A stretch of DNA of 5,923 nucleotides from Cyanobacteria bacterium HKST-UBA02 (GTDB lineage: Bacteria > Cyanobacteriota > Vampirovibrionia > Obscuribacterales > Obscuribacteraceae), in contig JAGQHH010000365.1 of assembly GCA_020431945.1 (NCBI GenBank), positions 1 to 5,923 of the forward strand, in the 5' to 3' direction. Below, in pieces: positions 1-5,923 of the stretch. The first letter of the stretch is position 1; each line of letters starts with the position of its first letter. The notes under the pieces are model-generated. The model had not been told where the DNA came from and searched no databases. It worked only from the letters and a program-made list of their open reading frames with translations. The position numbers and the translations under genes are program-made.

Positions 1-77
1 GCGCCGCCGGGATAACCGAATACGGTATCGACCCCGTTATCGGCCAATGCTTCGATCAGTATATCGGCGCCTTTCAT
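1..77 (-). CDS. ilvB: Acetolactate synthase large subunit, N-terminal fragment
   Basis: Only the first 25 codons are in the window; the gene runs off the left edge. The translation begins MKGADILIEALADNGV and reaches the motif VFGYPGG (residues 19-25). This is the start of the thiamine-diphosphate binding N-terminal domain of acetolactate (acetohydroxyacid) synthase large subunits. The enzyme condenses two pyruvates, or pyruvate and 2-oxobutyrate, as the first common step to valine, leucine and isoleucine. The ATG lies 2 bp after the ilvC stop codon, and the SD is weak, so translational coupling to ilvC is likely. Other ThDP enzymes share the GYPGG motif, but the position directly behind ilvD and ilvC supports acetolactate synthase. 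Whether the small subunit ilvN follows cannot be seen. Confidence 0.87.
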   Translation of the reverse strand, partial: MKGADILIEALADNGVDTVFGYPGG

Positions 78-79
78 TT

Positions 80-1114
80 TCAGCCTGCTGCCACCGGTTG
101 TTTTTTCGTTTCTGCCTTTTGTGATTCTCGAAGCCAGCTCATATGCTTGCGGAGCTCGGCGCCGACTTTCTCCACGGGATGATTGAGATCCCGGGCGAGA
201 AGCGAGTTGTAGGCTTTCCGTCCGGTGCGGTTCTCTTCCATCCATTCGTGGGCGAACTCGCCGTTCTGGATTTCGCTGAGGACGGCTTTCATCTGCTGCC
301 GGGCATGAGCATCCACGACTCTGGGACCCCGGGTGAGGTCGCCGTATTTGGCGGTCTCGCTGACGAATTCATGCATCCTGGCGAAGCCGCCTTCGTAGAT
401 AAGATCGACGATGAGCTTGAGCTCGTGGAGACATTCGAAATAAGCGACTTCCGGTTGATAGCCTGCTTCCACCAGGGTCTCCCAGCCAGCGGCCATGAGC
501 TCGGTGACACCACCGCAGAGGACGGCCTGCTCGCCGAAAAGATCGGTCTCGGTTTCTTCGGCGAAGGATGTCTCGAGGACACCGGCTCTGGTGCCACCCA
601 GGGCATGGGCATAAGCCATGGCGACATCGAAGGCGTTGCCAGTGGCATCCTGATGGACAGCCAGGAGACAGGGGACTCCCTGACCGCGCTCATATTGCTG
701 GCGCACCAGACGTCCCGGGCTCTTGGGGGCGATCAGCACCACGTCCAGGTCGGCGGAAGGCTTGATCTGTTTGTAATGAACGTTGAATCCATGGGCGAAT
801 AGCACTGCGGCACCGGGTTTGAGATAAGGCGCGATCTGGCTGGCGTAGAGCTCGCTCTGGGCCATGTCCGGGGCGAGCACGGCGACGAGGTCGGCTCTCC
901 GGGCGGCTTGCTCGACAGTCTCGGGCTTGAAGCCGTCTGCTTCCGCCTGCTTCCAGGAAGGACCGCCTTCTCTGGTCGCCACCACGACATCGACACCGCT
1001 GTCTCTGAGGTTCTGGGCATGGGCCTTGCCCTGGCTGCCGTAGCCGACCACGACGACGGTCTTGCCGTCAAGGGCTCCTTCGACTACATCTTCTACGGTG
1101 TAAACTCTTGCCAT
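80..1114 (-). CDS. ilvC: Ketol-acid reductoisomerase (class I)
   Basis: The 344-residue protein converts 2-acetolactate or 2-aceto-2-hydroxybutyrate to the dihydroxy acid by Mg-dependent alkyl migration and NAD(P)H reduction, in the cytosol. Its length fits the short class I form (about 330-350 residues). The N-terminal Rossmann domain shows [13 protein letters not shown] at 24-36 and a cofactor-specificity loop TREGGPSW at 47-54. His108 (AHG) and Lys131 (APKSPG) are expected active-site residues. The C-terminal helical domain carries the metal ligands Asp191 and Glu195 in [14 protein letters not shown], Glu227 and Glu231 in YFECLHEL, and the substrate serine 252 in [10 protein letters not shown]. 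That last motif is usually closer to SNTAEYGD, a mild variation. A strong SD, AAAGGAGA, lies inside the last codons of ilvD, and the start is 2 bp after the ilvD stop, so the two are coupled. The C-terminal tail after about residue 330 is Lys-rich and probably disordered. Confidence 0.98.
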   Translation of the reverse strand: MARVYTVEDVVEGALDGKTVVVVGYGSQGKAHAQNLRDSGVDVVVATREGGPSWKQAEADGFKPETVEQAARRADLVAVLAPDMAQSELYASQIAPYLKPGAAVLFAHGFNVHYKQIKPSADLDVVLIAPKSPGRLVRQQYERGQGVPCLLAVHQDATGNAFDVAMAYAHALGGTRAGVLETSFAEETETDLFGEQAVLCGGVTELMAAGWETLVEAGYQPEVAYFECLHELKLIVDLIYEGGFARMHEFVSETAKYGDLTRGPRVVDAHARQQMKAVLSEIQNGEFAHEWMEENRTGRKAYNSLLARDLNHPVEKVGAELRKHMSWLRESQKAETKKQPVAAG

Positions 1115-1116
1115 TG

Positions 1117-2808
1117 CTATCTCCTTTGTGTTGATTCTTCTTTCGATACTTTTGATTCTGGTTTCATCCAGGTGACGGCACCATCGGAGGCCGAGGAAAC
1201 GGTGCTTGCATACTTGGCGAAAACACCCGATTTGTATTTGATTTCCCGGGGCTCGAATTTTCTTGCCGGCTCGCTTAGATCGGCATGGACATCGAGTCTT
1301 CTCTGATCGAGATTGATCTCGATCATGTCCCCGTCTTTGATGAAGGCTATGGGCCCGGCACAGGCAGCCTCTGGAGCGACATGACCGATCATGATGCCGT
1401 GGGTGGCGCCGCTGAAACGCCCGTCGGTTATGAGCGCCACTGAGTCGCCGAGACCGGCTCCCACCAGGGCACCGGATACGGCGAGCATCTCGGGCATGCC
1501 CGGGGCGCCTTTCGGACCGACATTGCGGATGACCAGCACGTCGCCGGCTTTTATCGAACGGCTGCGCACCGCATCGAAGGCGTCGTCCTCGGTCTCGAAG
1601 ACTCTGGCGGGTCCTTTGAAAAGCGGCTCTTCATGACCGGCGACCTTGATCACGCAGCCTTCCGGAGCCAGGCTTCCCTTGAGGATGGCGAAGCCACCGC
1701 GATTCTGGAAGGGAGCTTTCGGCGATGCCACCACTTTCTGTCCCGGGGTCTCCCGGGCATTCTCGGCTTCCTCGAAAAGGCTTTTTTGAGAAACTGTGGG
1801 GGCATTCTCGATCAGTCCGCCTTCCTGCAAACGGGCGGCGAGAAGACGCATGCCGCCTGCTTTCTCCAGATCCGGGGCGGTATATCTTCCCCAGGGCTTG
1901 AAGTCCACGATGATGGGGGTGCCTGCCGAGATCCGGTCGAAATCGTCGATGGAAAGCGGCACATCCATCTCTCTTGCGATGGCGAGGATATGGAGGATGG
2001 CATTGGTGGAGCCGCCGGTGGCAGCTACCGAGACGATGGCGTTTTCCAGGGCCTTTCTGGTGAGAATGCGGTCCGGTCTGAGATCGGCTTCCAGGAGCTT
2101 CATAACAAGACCGCCACAGTCCCTGGCTGTTTGCGCTTTGCGCGGGTCTGTGGCGGGTATCTCGTTGGCGCCCATGGGCGATATTCCCATGAAAGTGGCG
2201 GCGGTGGACATGGTATTGGCGGTGAATTGCCCGCCGCACGCACCGGCGCCGGGACAGGCGTTATTCTCGAGCTCTTTGAGATCGGCTTCGGTCATGAGTC
2301 CGGCAGCGCAGGCGCCCACGCCCTCGAAAACATCCTGGATGGTGACATCCCGGTCATGGAAGCGACCGGGCATGATGGAGCCCCCGTAGAGCATCAGGGA
2401 AGGAAGATTGAGCCGGGCAAGAGCCATGATGGTGCCGGGTATGGTCTTGTCGCATCCGGAAAGAGCCACCACCGCATCGAACATATGACCGCGCACGGCC
2501 ACCTCGATGGAATCGGCCACGATCTCCCGGGAGACTAATGAGGCTTTCATGGACTCGGTGCCCATGGAGATGCCGTCCGAGACCACTACTGTATTGAACT
2601 CGAGAGGGGTGCCTCCGGCTTCTCTGATGCCGGCTTTGACGTGCTCGGCGAGATCCCGGAGATGGAAGTTGCAGGGACCGGCTTCGGTCCATGTATTGGC
2701 CACTGCTACCAGTGGTTTTTCGAGGTCCGCATCGGTGAGACCGGTGGCTTTGAACATGGCCCTTGCCGGTGCCCGATTGAGTCCTTTTTTGATTCTGTCG
2801 CTTTCCAT
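1117..2808 (-). CDS. ilvD: Dihydroxy-acid dehydratase
   Basis: The 563-residue protein dehydrates 2,3-dihydroxy acids to 2-oxo acids, the third common step to valine, leucine and isoleucine. Its length is normal for the IlvD/Edd family. Three cysteines placed as in the [2Fe-2S] type are visible: Cys46 in AGPCNFH, Cys119 in SGCDKT and Cys191 in [16 protein letters not shown]. Asp120 and Lys121 are the Mg site, the lysine being carbamylated in studied members. Glu440 lies in GMPEM, and the probable catalytic serine is Ser466 in [11 protein letters not shown]. Cys185 in the CPGAG motif is an additional cysteine. The start is supported by AGGAG three bases before the ATG. The gene is first in the ilvD-ilvC-ilvB cluster, immediately downstream of the branched-chain attenuator at 2837-2976. 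Its last codons contain the ilvC SD. The sequence favours ilvD over edd because of the cluster. Confidence 0.98.
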   Translation of the reverse strand: MESDRIKKGLNRAPARAMFKATGLTDADLEKPLVAVANTWTEAGPCNFHLRDLAEHVKAGIREAGGTPLEFNTVVVSDGISMGTESMKASLVSREIVADSIEVAVRGHMFDAVVALSGCDKTIPGTIMALARLNLPSLMLYGGSIMPGRFHDRDVTIQDVFEGVGACAAGLMTEADLKELENNACPGAGACGGQFTANTMSTAATFMGISPMGANEIPATDPRKAQTARDCGGLVMKLLEADLRPDRILTRKALENAIVSVAATGGSTNAILHILAIAREMDVPLSIDDFDRISAGTPIIVDFKPWGRYTAPDLEKAGGMRLLAARLQEGGLIENAPTVSQKSLFEEAENARETPGQKVVASPKAPFQNRGGFAILKGSLAPEGCVIKVAGHEEPLFKGPARVFETEDDAFDAVRSRSIKAGDVLVIRNVGPKGAPGMPEMLAVSGALVGAGLGDSVALITDGRFSGATHGIMIGHVAPEAACAGPIAFIKDGDMIEINLDQRRLDVHADLSEPARKFEPREIKYKSGVFAKYASTVSSASDGAVTWMKPESKVSKEESTQRR

Positions 2809-2836
2809 TTTCTCCTGGTCCTGAATAGAAGCCTCT

Positions 2837-2871
2837 AAAACGAAACCCCCACTGCCTTGCGGTGTGGGGGT
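2837..2871 (-). terminator. ilv attenuator: intrinsic terminator before ilvD
   Basis: Read on the minus strand, ACCCCCAC (2864-2871) pairs with GTGGGGGT (2845-2852) to give an 8-bp GC-rich stem. The 11-nt apical part can close further as CC-GCAA-GG, a GNRA-type tetraloop. It is followed by TTTCGTTTT (2837-2845, whose first T also closes the stem). The hairpin lies between the leader peptide stop and the ilvD start, so termination here would silence ilvDCB. Its 5' arm is also the target of the antiterminator strand at 2908-2917. Confidence 0.93.
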
Positions 2872-2966
2872 CTGCGTCTGATGCTTGAAGATCTCTTACA
2901 CAGGTAGCCCACACCGCCGGTACGAAATAAGTACCAGGACGTTGAGAATGACTACCAGAGTAAGAG
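2859..2966 (-). promoter_or_regulatory. ilv attenuator: antiterminator and protector pairings
   Basis: On the minus strand GCGGTGTGGG (2908-2917), which lies in leader codons 20-23, is exactly complementary over 10 bp to CCCACACCGC (2859-2868). That second segment contains most of the terminator 5' arm, so the two structures exclude each other. A competing upstream stem also exists. Leader codons 4-9 (2952-2966) pair with the leader end and stop region (2893-2907) as 7 bp, a small mismatched step, then 5 bp. Inside it CTGGTAC (2931-2937) pairs with GTACCGG (2917-2923, one wobble). Inference: a ribosome stalled on the Leu/Val/Ile codons disrupts the upstream stem and lets the antiterminator form. 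A ribosome reaching the stop allows termination. Confidence 0.88.
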
Positions 2967-2976
2967 TTGCGTTCAT
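2896..2976 (-). CDS. ilvL: Branched-chain amino acid leader peptide
   Basis: This 26-codon ORF starts MNATLTLVVILNVLVLIS and ends YRRCGLPV. Thirteen of 26 residues are Leu, Val or Ile, and eleven of them fall in residues 5-17. It precedes the terminator and antiterminator controlling ilvDCB, so it is best read as the sensor ORF of ribosome-mediated attenuation, responding to charged tRNAs for all three branched-chain amino acids. The tail CG near the C-terminus recalls the CG of the enterobacterial IlvL peptide, though that may be chance. Two in-frame TAA codons lie just upstream, limiting the start to the ATG at 2976 or the TTG directly before it. No SD is visible. Its last codons double as the antiterminator strand, which explains the Arg-Arg-Cys-Gly sequence as RNA-structure constraint. 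Confidence 0.88.
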   Translation of the reverse strand: MNATLTLVVILNVLVLISYRRCGLPV

Positions 2977-3052
2977 CAATGGTTATTAGATTAGGATCTG
3001 AGTCTTTTGAGTTTGTCTGCGGGGCGGGCTGTTCGCCCGGTGCAGAAGCAAC

Positions 3053-3080
3053 ATCATACTTGCGTCCCGGAAAGAGTCAA
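3053..3080 (-). promoter_or_regulatory. Promoter candidate for the ilv leader and ilvDCB
   Basis: On the minus strand TTGACT (3075-3080) and TATGAT (3053-3058) are separated by 16 bp; each matches the sigma-70 consensus at 5 of 6 bases. The expected start is near 3046, giving about 70 nt before the ilv leader ATG. It lies just after the leuA stop, so ilvDCB could be transcribed independently of leuA. I see no convincing intrinsic terminator after leuA, so readthrough is also possible. A second -10-like hexamer, TCTAAT (2985-2990), lies 8 nt before the leader ATG but has no good -35. Confidence 0.6.
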
Positions 3081-3115
3081 TATCCCTCTTGCACTGCCGG
3101 GTATTCTTCGTTACA

Positions 3116-4741
<1,626 letters not shown>

Positions 4742-4754
4742 ATGGAACTCCCGG

Positions 4755-4786
4755 AATAAAAAAGGCTCTGTCAGAGACAGAGCCTT
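4755..4786 (-). terminator. leu attenuator: intrinsic terminator before leuA
   Basis: On the minus strand AAGGCTCTGTC (4776-4786) pairs perfectly over 11 bp with GACAGAGCCTT (4762-4772) around the 3-nt loop TCT, then runs into a T-rich tract TTTTTTATT (4755-4763, partly shared with the stem). It ends only a few bases before the leuA SD. A strong terminator between a promoter and its gene is the mark of an attenuator. Confidence 0.96.
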
Positions 4787-4865
4787 GAAGGACGACGAAA
4801 ACCCGGCTCTGTCTACAAGCGAAACGGCAGCAGAAGCAGGGCGAGAAGATTCGACCGGAGACAGA
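4776..4865 (-). promoter_or_regulatory. leu attenuator: antiterminator and protector pairings
   Basis: On the minus strand GACAGAGCC occurs at 4805-4813, starting at the last base of the leader stop codon, and again as the 3' arm of the terminator. Both copies are complementary to GGCTCTGTC (4776-4784), so they compete for it: the upstream copy gives a 9-bp antiterminator. A 7-bp protector stem is also possible between TCTGTCT in leader codons 11-13 (4859-4865) and AGACAGA at the stop (4808-4814). Inference: a ribosome stalled on the leucine codons masks the codon 11-13 strand, freeing 4805-4813 to block termination. A ribosome at the stop covers 4805-4813 and permits termination. Confidence 0.9.
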
Positions 4866-4896
4866 TTAGATGGCGGATTTGCGTGAATTCGAACAT
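4813..4896 (-). CDS. leuL: Leucine operon leader peptide
   Basis: This 27-codon ORF begins MFEFTQIRHLICLRSN and continues LLALLLLPFRL. Nine of 27 residues are leucine, including six within residues 17-23. Its stop codon abuts the antiterminator strand of the attenuator that precedes leuA. It is therefore the probable sensor ORF for charged leucyl-tRNA. An in-frame TAA four codons upstream limits the start to the ATG at 4896. There is no SD, and the best promoter places the transcript start within about 0-4 nt of this ATG, so translation is probably leaderless. The peptide itself need have no other function. Confidence 0.9.
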   Translation of the reverse strand: MFEFTQIRHLICLRSNLLALLLLPFRL

Positions 4897-4904
4897 GACT
4901 AGTT

Positions 4905-4931
4905 TTTATAACCCGGCTCTTTCAATGTCAA
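4905..4931 (-). promoter_or_regulatory. leu promoter
   Basis: On the minus strand a perfect TTGACA (4926-4931) is followed after 15 bp by TATAAA (4905-4910, 5 of 6 matches). The spacing is a little short but workable. The predicted start is near 4896-4900, right at the leuL ATG. The spacer carries AGAGCCGGGT (4911-4920), an exact 10-bp copy of the sequence at 4801-4810; being untranscribed here it should not affect attenuation. Confidence 0.75.
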
Positions 4932-5062
4932 CCAGCGCGCCTCGCCTTCGTTACGATTTTATATGAAGGGCGCACTGAAGGTGGTGCCGGTTTTTCTATA
5001 TAAGGATAAAGATCCTGATCCCGAGCCTTATTCCGTTTTGTAACGAGAGCACTCCGGGGGTA
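4932..5062. other. Divergent intergenic spacer between leu and met promoters
   Basis: This 131-bp stretch separates the two outward-facing promoters. It is locally AT-rich around 4990-5010 (CTATATAAGGATAAAGATCC). A 26-codon ORF with ATG at 4963 and stop at 5041-5043 has no obvious amino-acid bias or SD, and I do not call it. I see no clear repressor operator, riboswitch or repeat. Confidence 0.5.
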
Positions 5063-5090
5063 GTGACAAAGAATTCGTGGTGTCGATAAT
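5063..5090 (+). promoter_or_regulatory. met promoter candidate
   Basis: GTGACA (5063-5068) and GATAAT (5085-5090) are separated by 16 bp, and each matches the sigma-70 consensus at 5 of 6 bases. The expected transcript start is about 5097, which is within one or two bases of the methionine leader ATG at 5098. This parallels the geometry of the leu promoter on the other strand. Confidence 0.65.
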
Positions 5091-5097
5091 TGGAGAC

Positions 5098-5202
5098 ATG
5101 AAAAACCTGCTGGCGACTATGACCATGGCGATGATGATGCCCTCCGCGAGGGGGGTGGCGCCACGTCGCTGGTTTTTCAAGATTCGTAGATTCAAAATCT
5201 GA
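5098..5202 (+). CDS. Methionine-rich leader peptide
   Basis: This 34-codon ORF begins MKNLLATMTMAMMMPSARG and ends with a basic, aromatic tail, PRRWFFKIRRFKI. Six residues are Met, five of them between residues 8 and 14, including three consecutive ATG codons. It lies between a promoter and an intrinsic terminator ahead of a cystathionine gamma-synthase-type gene. The natural reading is a sensor ORF for the supply of charged elongator methionyl-tRNA. The codons after the Met run (17-21) double as the antiterminator strand. GGAG lies only 2 nt before the ATG, too close for an ordinary SD; combined with the promoter position this suggests leaderless translation. In-frame GTG codons at 5077 and 5080 are alternative starts that would add 6 or 7 residues but keep the Met cluster. 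Confidence 0.84.
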   Translation: MKNLLATMTMAMMMPSARGVAPRRWFFKIRRFKI

Positions 5203-5238
5203 TTGAAATACCAAGTTCGTAGCAGCCGCTCTCCTCGC
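5110..5238 (+). promoter_or_regulatory. met attenuator: antiterminator and protector pairings
   Basis: GCGAGGGGGGTGG (5146-5158) can pair over 13 consecutive bases, three of them G-U, with CCGCTCTCCTCGC (5226-5238), which contains the entire terminator 5' arm. A competing, nested upstream structure encloses the Met codons. CTGGCGAC (5110-5117) pairs with GTCGCTGG (5165-5172, two wobbles), TGGCG (5126-5130) with CGCCA (5159-5163), and CCCTC (5140-5144) with GAGGG (5148-5152) around a CGC loop. Inference: a ribosome stalled on Met8-Met14 masks the upstream strands, releasing 5146-5158 to form the antiterminator. Full translation to the stop at 5200 lets the upstream structure refold, so the terminator wins. 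Confidence 0.85.
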
Positions 5239-5258
5239 AATGAGGAGGGCGGTTTTCT
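5226..5258 (+). terminator. met attenuator: intrinsic terminator before the cystathionine enzyme
   Basis: CCGCTCTCCTC (5226-5236) pairs over 11 bp, one of them a T-G wobble, with GAGGAGGGCGG (5242-5252) around the loop GCAAT, followed by TTTTCT. A second T-run, six Ts, follows near 5269-5274. The hairpin lies between the Met leader stop and the AGGAGG of the structural gene, so it acts before the gene and not after one. Confidence 0.94.
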
Positions 5259-5301
5259 CATGCACTGATTTTTTCCAACAGCGTTCCAGGAGGACAGACA
5301 G

Positions 5302-5923
5302 ATGACACGTGTATCAAAGAATCAAAAACATAAAGAGCTGGGCTTCGCCACCGCCGCTATCCATGCCGGTCAGGAAGCGGACCCCACCACAGGGGCGCTG
5401 ATCACCCCGATTTTCCAGACCGCCACATTCGTGCTCGAGGAGCTCGGGGTGAACAAAGGCTATCAATATGCCCGCACCCATAATCCCACCAGAGCCGCCC
5501 TGGAGCAGTGCCTGGCCAGCCTCGAGGGAGCCGAGTTCGGTCTTGCCACCGCTTCCGGTCTGGCAGCCGCTTCCACCGTCCTCAACATTCTTTCCCAGGG
5601 GGATCATGTGATCTGTGGTGAAGATGTCTATGGCGGTGTCTACAGATTGTTCGAGCAGGTCTACAAACGATTCGGCATCGAATTCACTTATGTGGACGCC
5701 CGGGACATCGAAGCTGTGGAGGCTGCTGTCCGGGACAACACCAGGCTCATATGGGTGGAGACTCCGACCAATCCGTTATTGCGCCTGGCAGATCTCAAGA
5801 AAATCGCTGCCATCAGCGCTCGTTACGATTTGATCTTCTGTGTGGACAACACTTTCGCCACCCCCTGCCAGCAGAGACCCCTGGCTCTTGGTGCCGATAT
5901 CGTCATCCACAGCACCACCAAAT
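5302..5923 (+). CDS. metB: Cystathionine gamma-synthase-type PLP enzyme (partial, 3' end beyond window)
   Basis: The first 207 residues of a Cys/Met-metabolism PLP-dependent enzyme are present; members usually have about 380-400. Visible motifs are YARTHNPTR (56-64, Tyr56 and Arg58 contacting the PLP phosphate of the partner subunit), ASGLAA (84-89), DVYGG (108-112, Tyr110 stacking on the cofactor ring), VETPTNPLL (152-160), VDNTF (181-185, Asp182 binding the pyridine nitrogen) and HSTTK, whose Lys207 is the Schiff-base lysine and the last codon in view. The family includes cystathionine gamma-synthase (metB), cystathionine beta- and gamma-lyases and O-acylhomoserine sulfhydrylases. YRLF after DVYGG, TPTNPLL and the upstream methionine attenuator favour gamma-synthase, which joins an activated homoserine to cysteine. 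The family is sure; the exact activity is inferred. AGGAGG eight bases upstream fixes the ATG. Confidence 0.9.
   Translation, partial: MTRVSKNQKHKELGFATAAIHAGQEADPTTGALITPIFQTATFVLEELGVNKGYQYARTHNPTRAALEQCLASLEGAEFGLATASGLAAASTVLNILSQGDHVICGEDVYGGVYRLFEQVYKRFGIEFTYVDARDIEAVEAAVRDNTRLIWVETPTNPLLRLADLKKIAAISARYDLIFCVDNTFATPCQQRPLALGADIVIHSTTK

Noticed and set aside
4801..4920. Exact 10-bp direct repeat ACCCGGCTCT at 4801-4810 and 4911-4920.
   Set aside because: One copy is in the untranscribed promoter spacer and the other overlaps the attenuator, so it cannot form a competing RNA structure; no sign of a mobile-element duplication.
4963..5043. A 26-codon plus-strand ORF starting MKGALKVVPVFLYKDK, possibly another leader peptide.
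   Set aside because: It has no SD, no bias for one pathway amino acid and no terminator pairing of its own; it ends before the met promoter and is probably chance.
5077..5082. GTG codons as the true start of the Met leader.
   Set aside because: They are in frame and possible, but they fall upstream of the predicted transcript start and have no better SD; ATG at 5098 is preferred.
5139..5170. GGGGGTGGCGCCACG resembles the T-box consensus AGGGTGGNACCGCG.
   Set aside because: The match breaks in the ACCGCG half, and the segment lies inside the Met leader ORF. The predicted promoter leaves only about 50 nt upstream, with no room for a T-box Stem I. If the transcript started far upstream, a Met T-box would need reconsideration.
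5091..5301. SAM riboswitch ahead of a methionine gene.
   Set aside because: I could not find the multi-helix SAM-I layout or its conserved core; the region is fully explained by the leader ORF and two alternative hairpins.

Overview
This is a bacterial amino-acid biosynthesis locus. The DNA is moderately GC-rich, genes are densely packed, and full-length structural genes have Shine-Dalgarno (SD) sites, for example AGGAGG before the cystathionine enzyme. The proteins are complete and look functional. I cannot assign a phylum from sequence alone.

Minus strand, read right to left: a promoter (about 4905-4931), a leucine-rich leader peptide (4813-4896), a transcription attenuator (4755-4813) and leuA, 2-isopropylmalate synthase (3116-4741). 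A 307-bp gap follows. It holds a second promoter candidate, a Leu/Val/Ile-rich leader peptide (2896-2976) and a second attenuator (2837-2917). Then come ilvD (1117-2808), ilvC (80-1114) and the first 25 codons of ilvB (1-77), each separated by only 2 bp. Together these encode most of the common valine/isoleucine pathway and the committed step to leucine.

Plus strand, divergent from the leucine leader: a promoter candidate (5063-5090), a methionine-rich leader peptide (5098-5202), a third attenuator (antiterminator 5146-5238, terminator 5226-5258) and a cystathionine gamma-synthase-type PLP enzyme (5302 to the window end, cut just after the catalytic lysine).

The main discovery is that the three non-coding gaps are not empty. 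Each holds a short ORF enriched in the amino acid made by the downstream genes (Leu, Ile/Leu/Val, Met). Each ORF is followed by an intrinsic terminator whose 5' arm can pair instead with a segment in, or next to, the leader ORF. This is the classic layout of ribosome-mediated attenuation, found three times in about 2.4 kb. The Leu and Ilv cases are relatives in logic of the known leu and ilv leaders. The Met case, controlling a trans-sulfuration gene, is the least expected. None of the three leader ORFs has a well-placed SD, and for the Leu and Met leaders the best promoter predicts a transcript that starts at or within a few bases of the ATG, so they may be leaderless.
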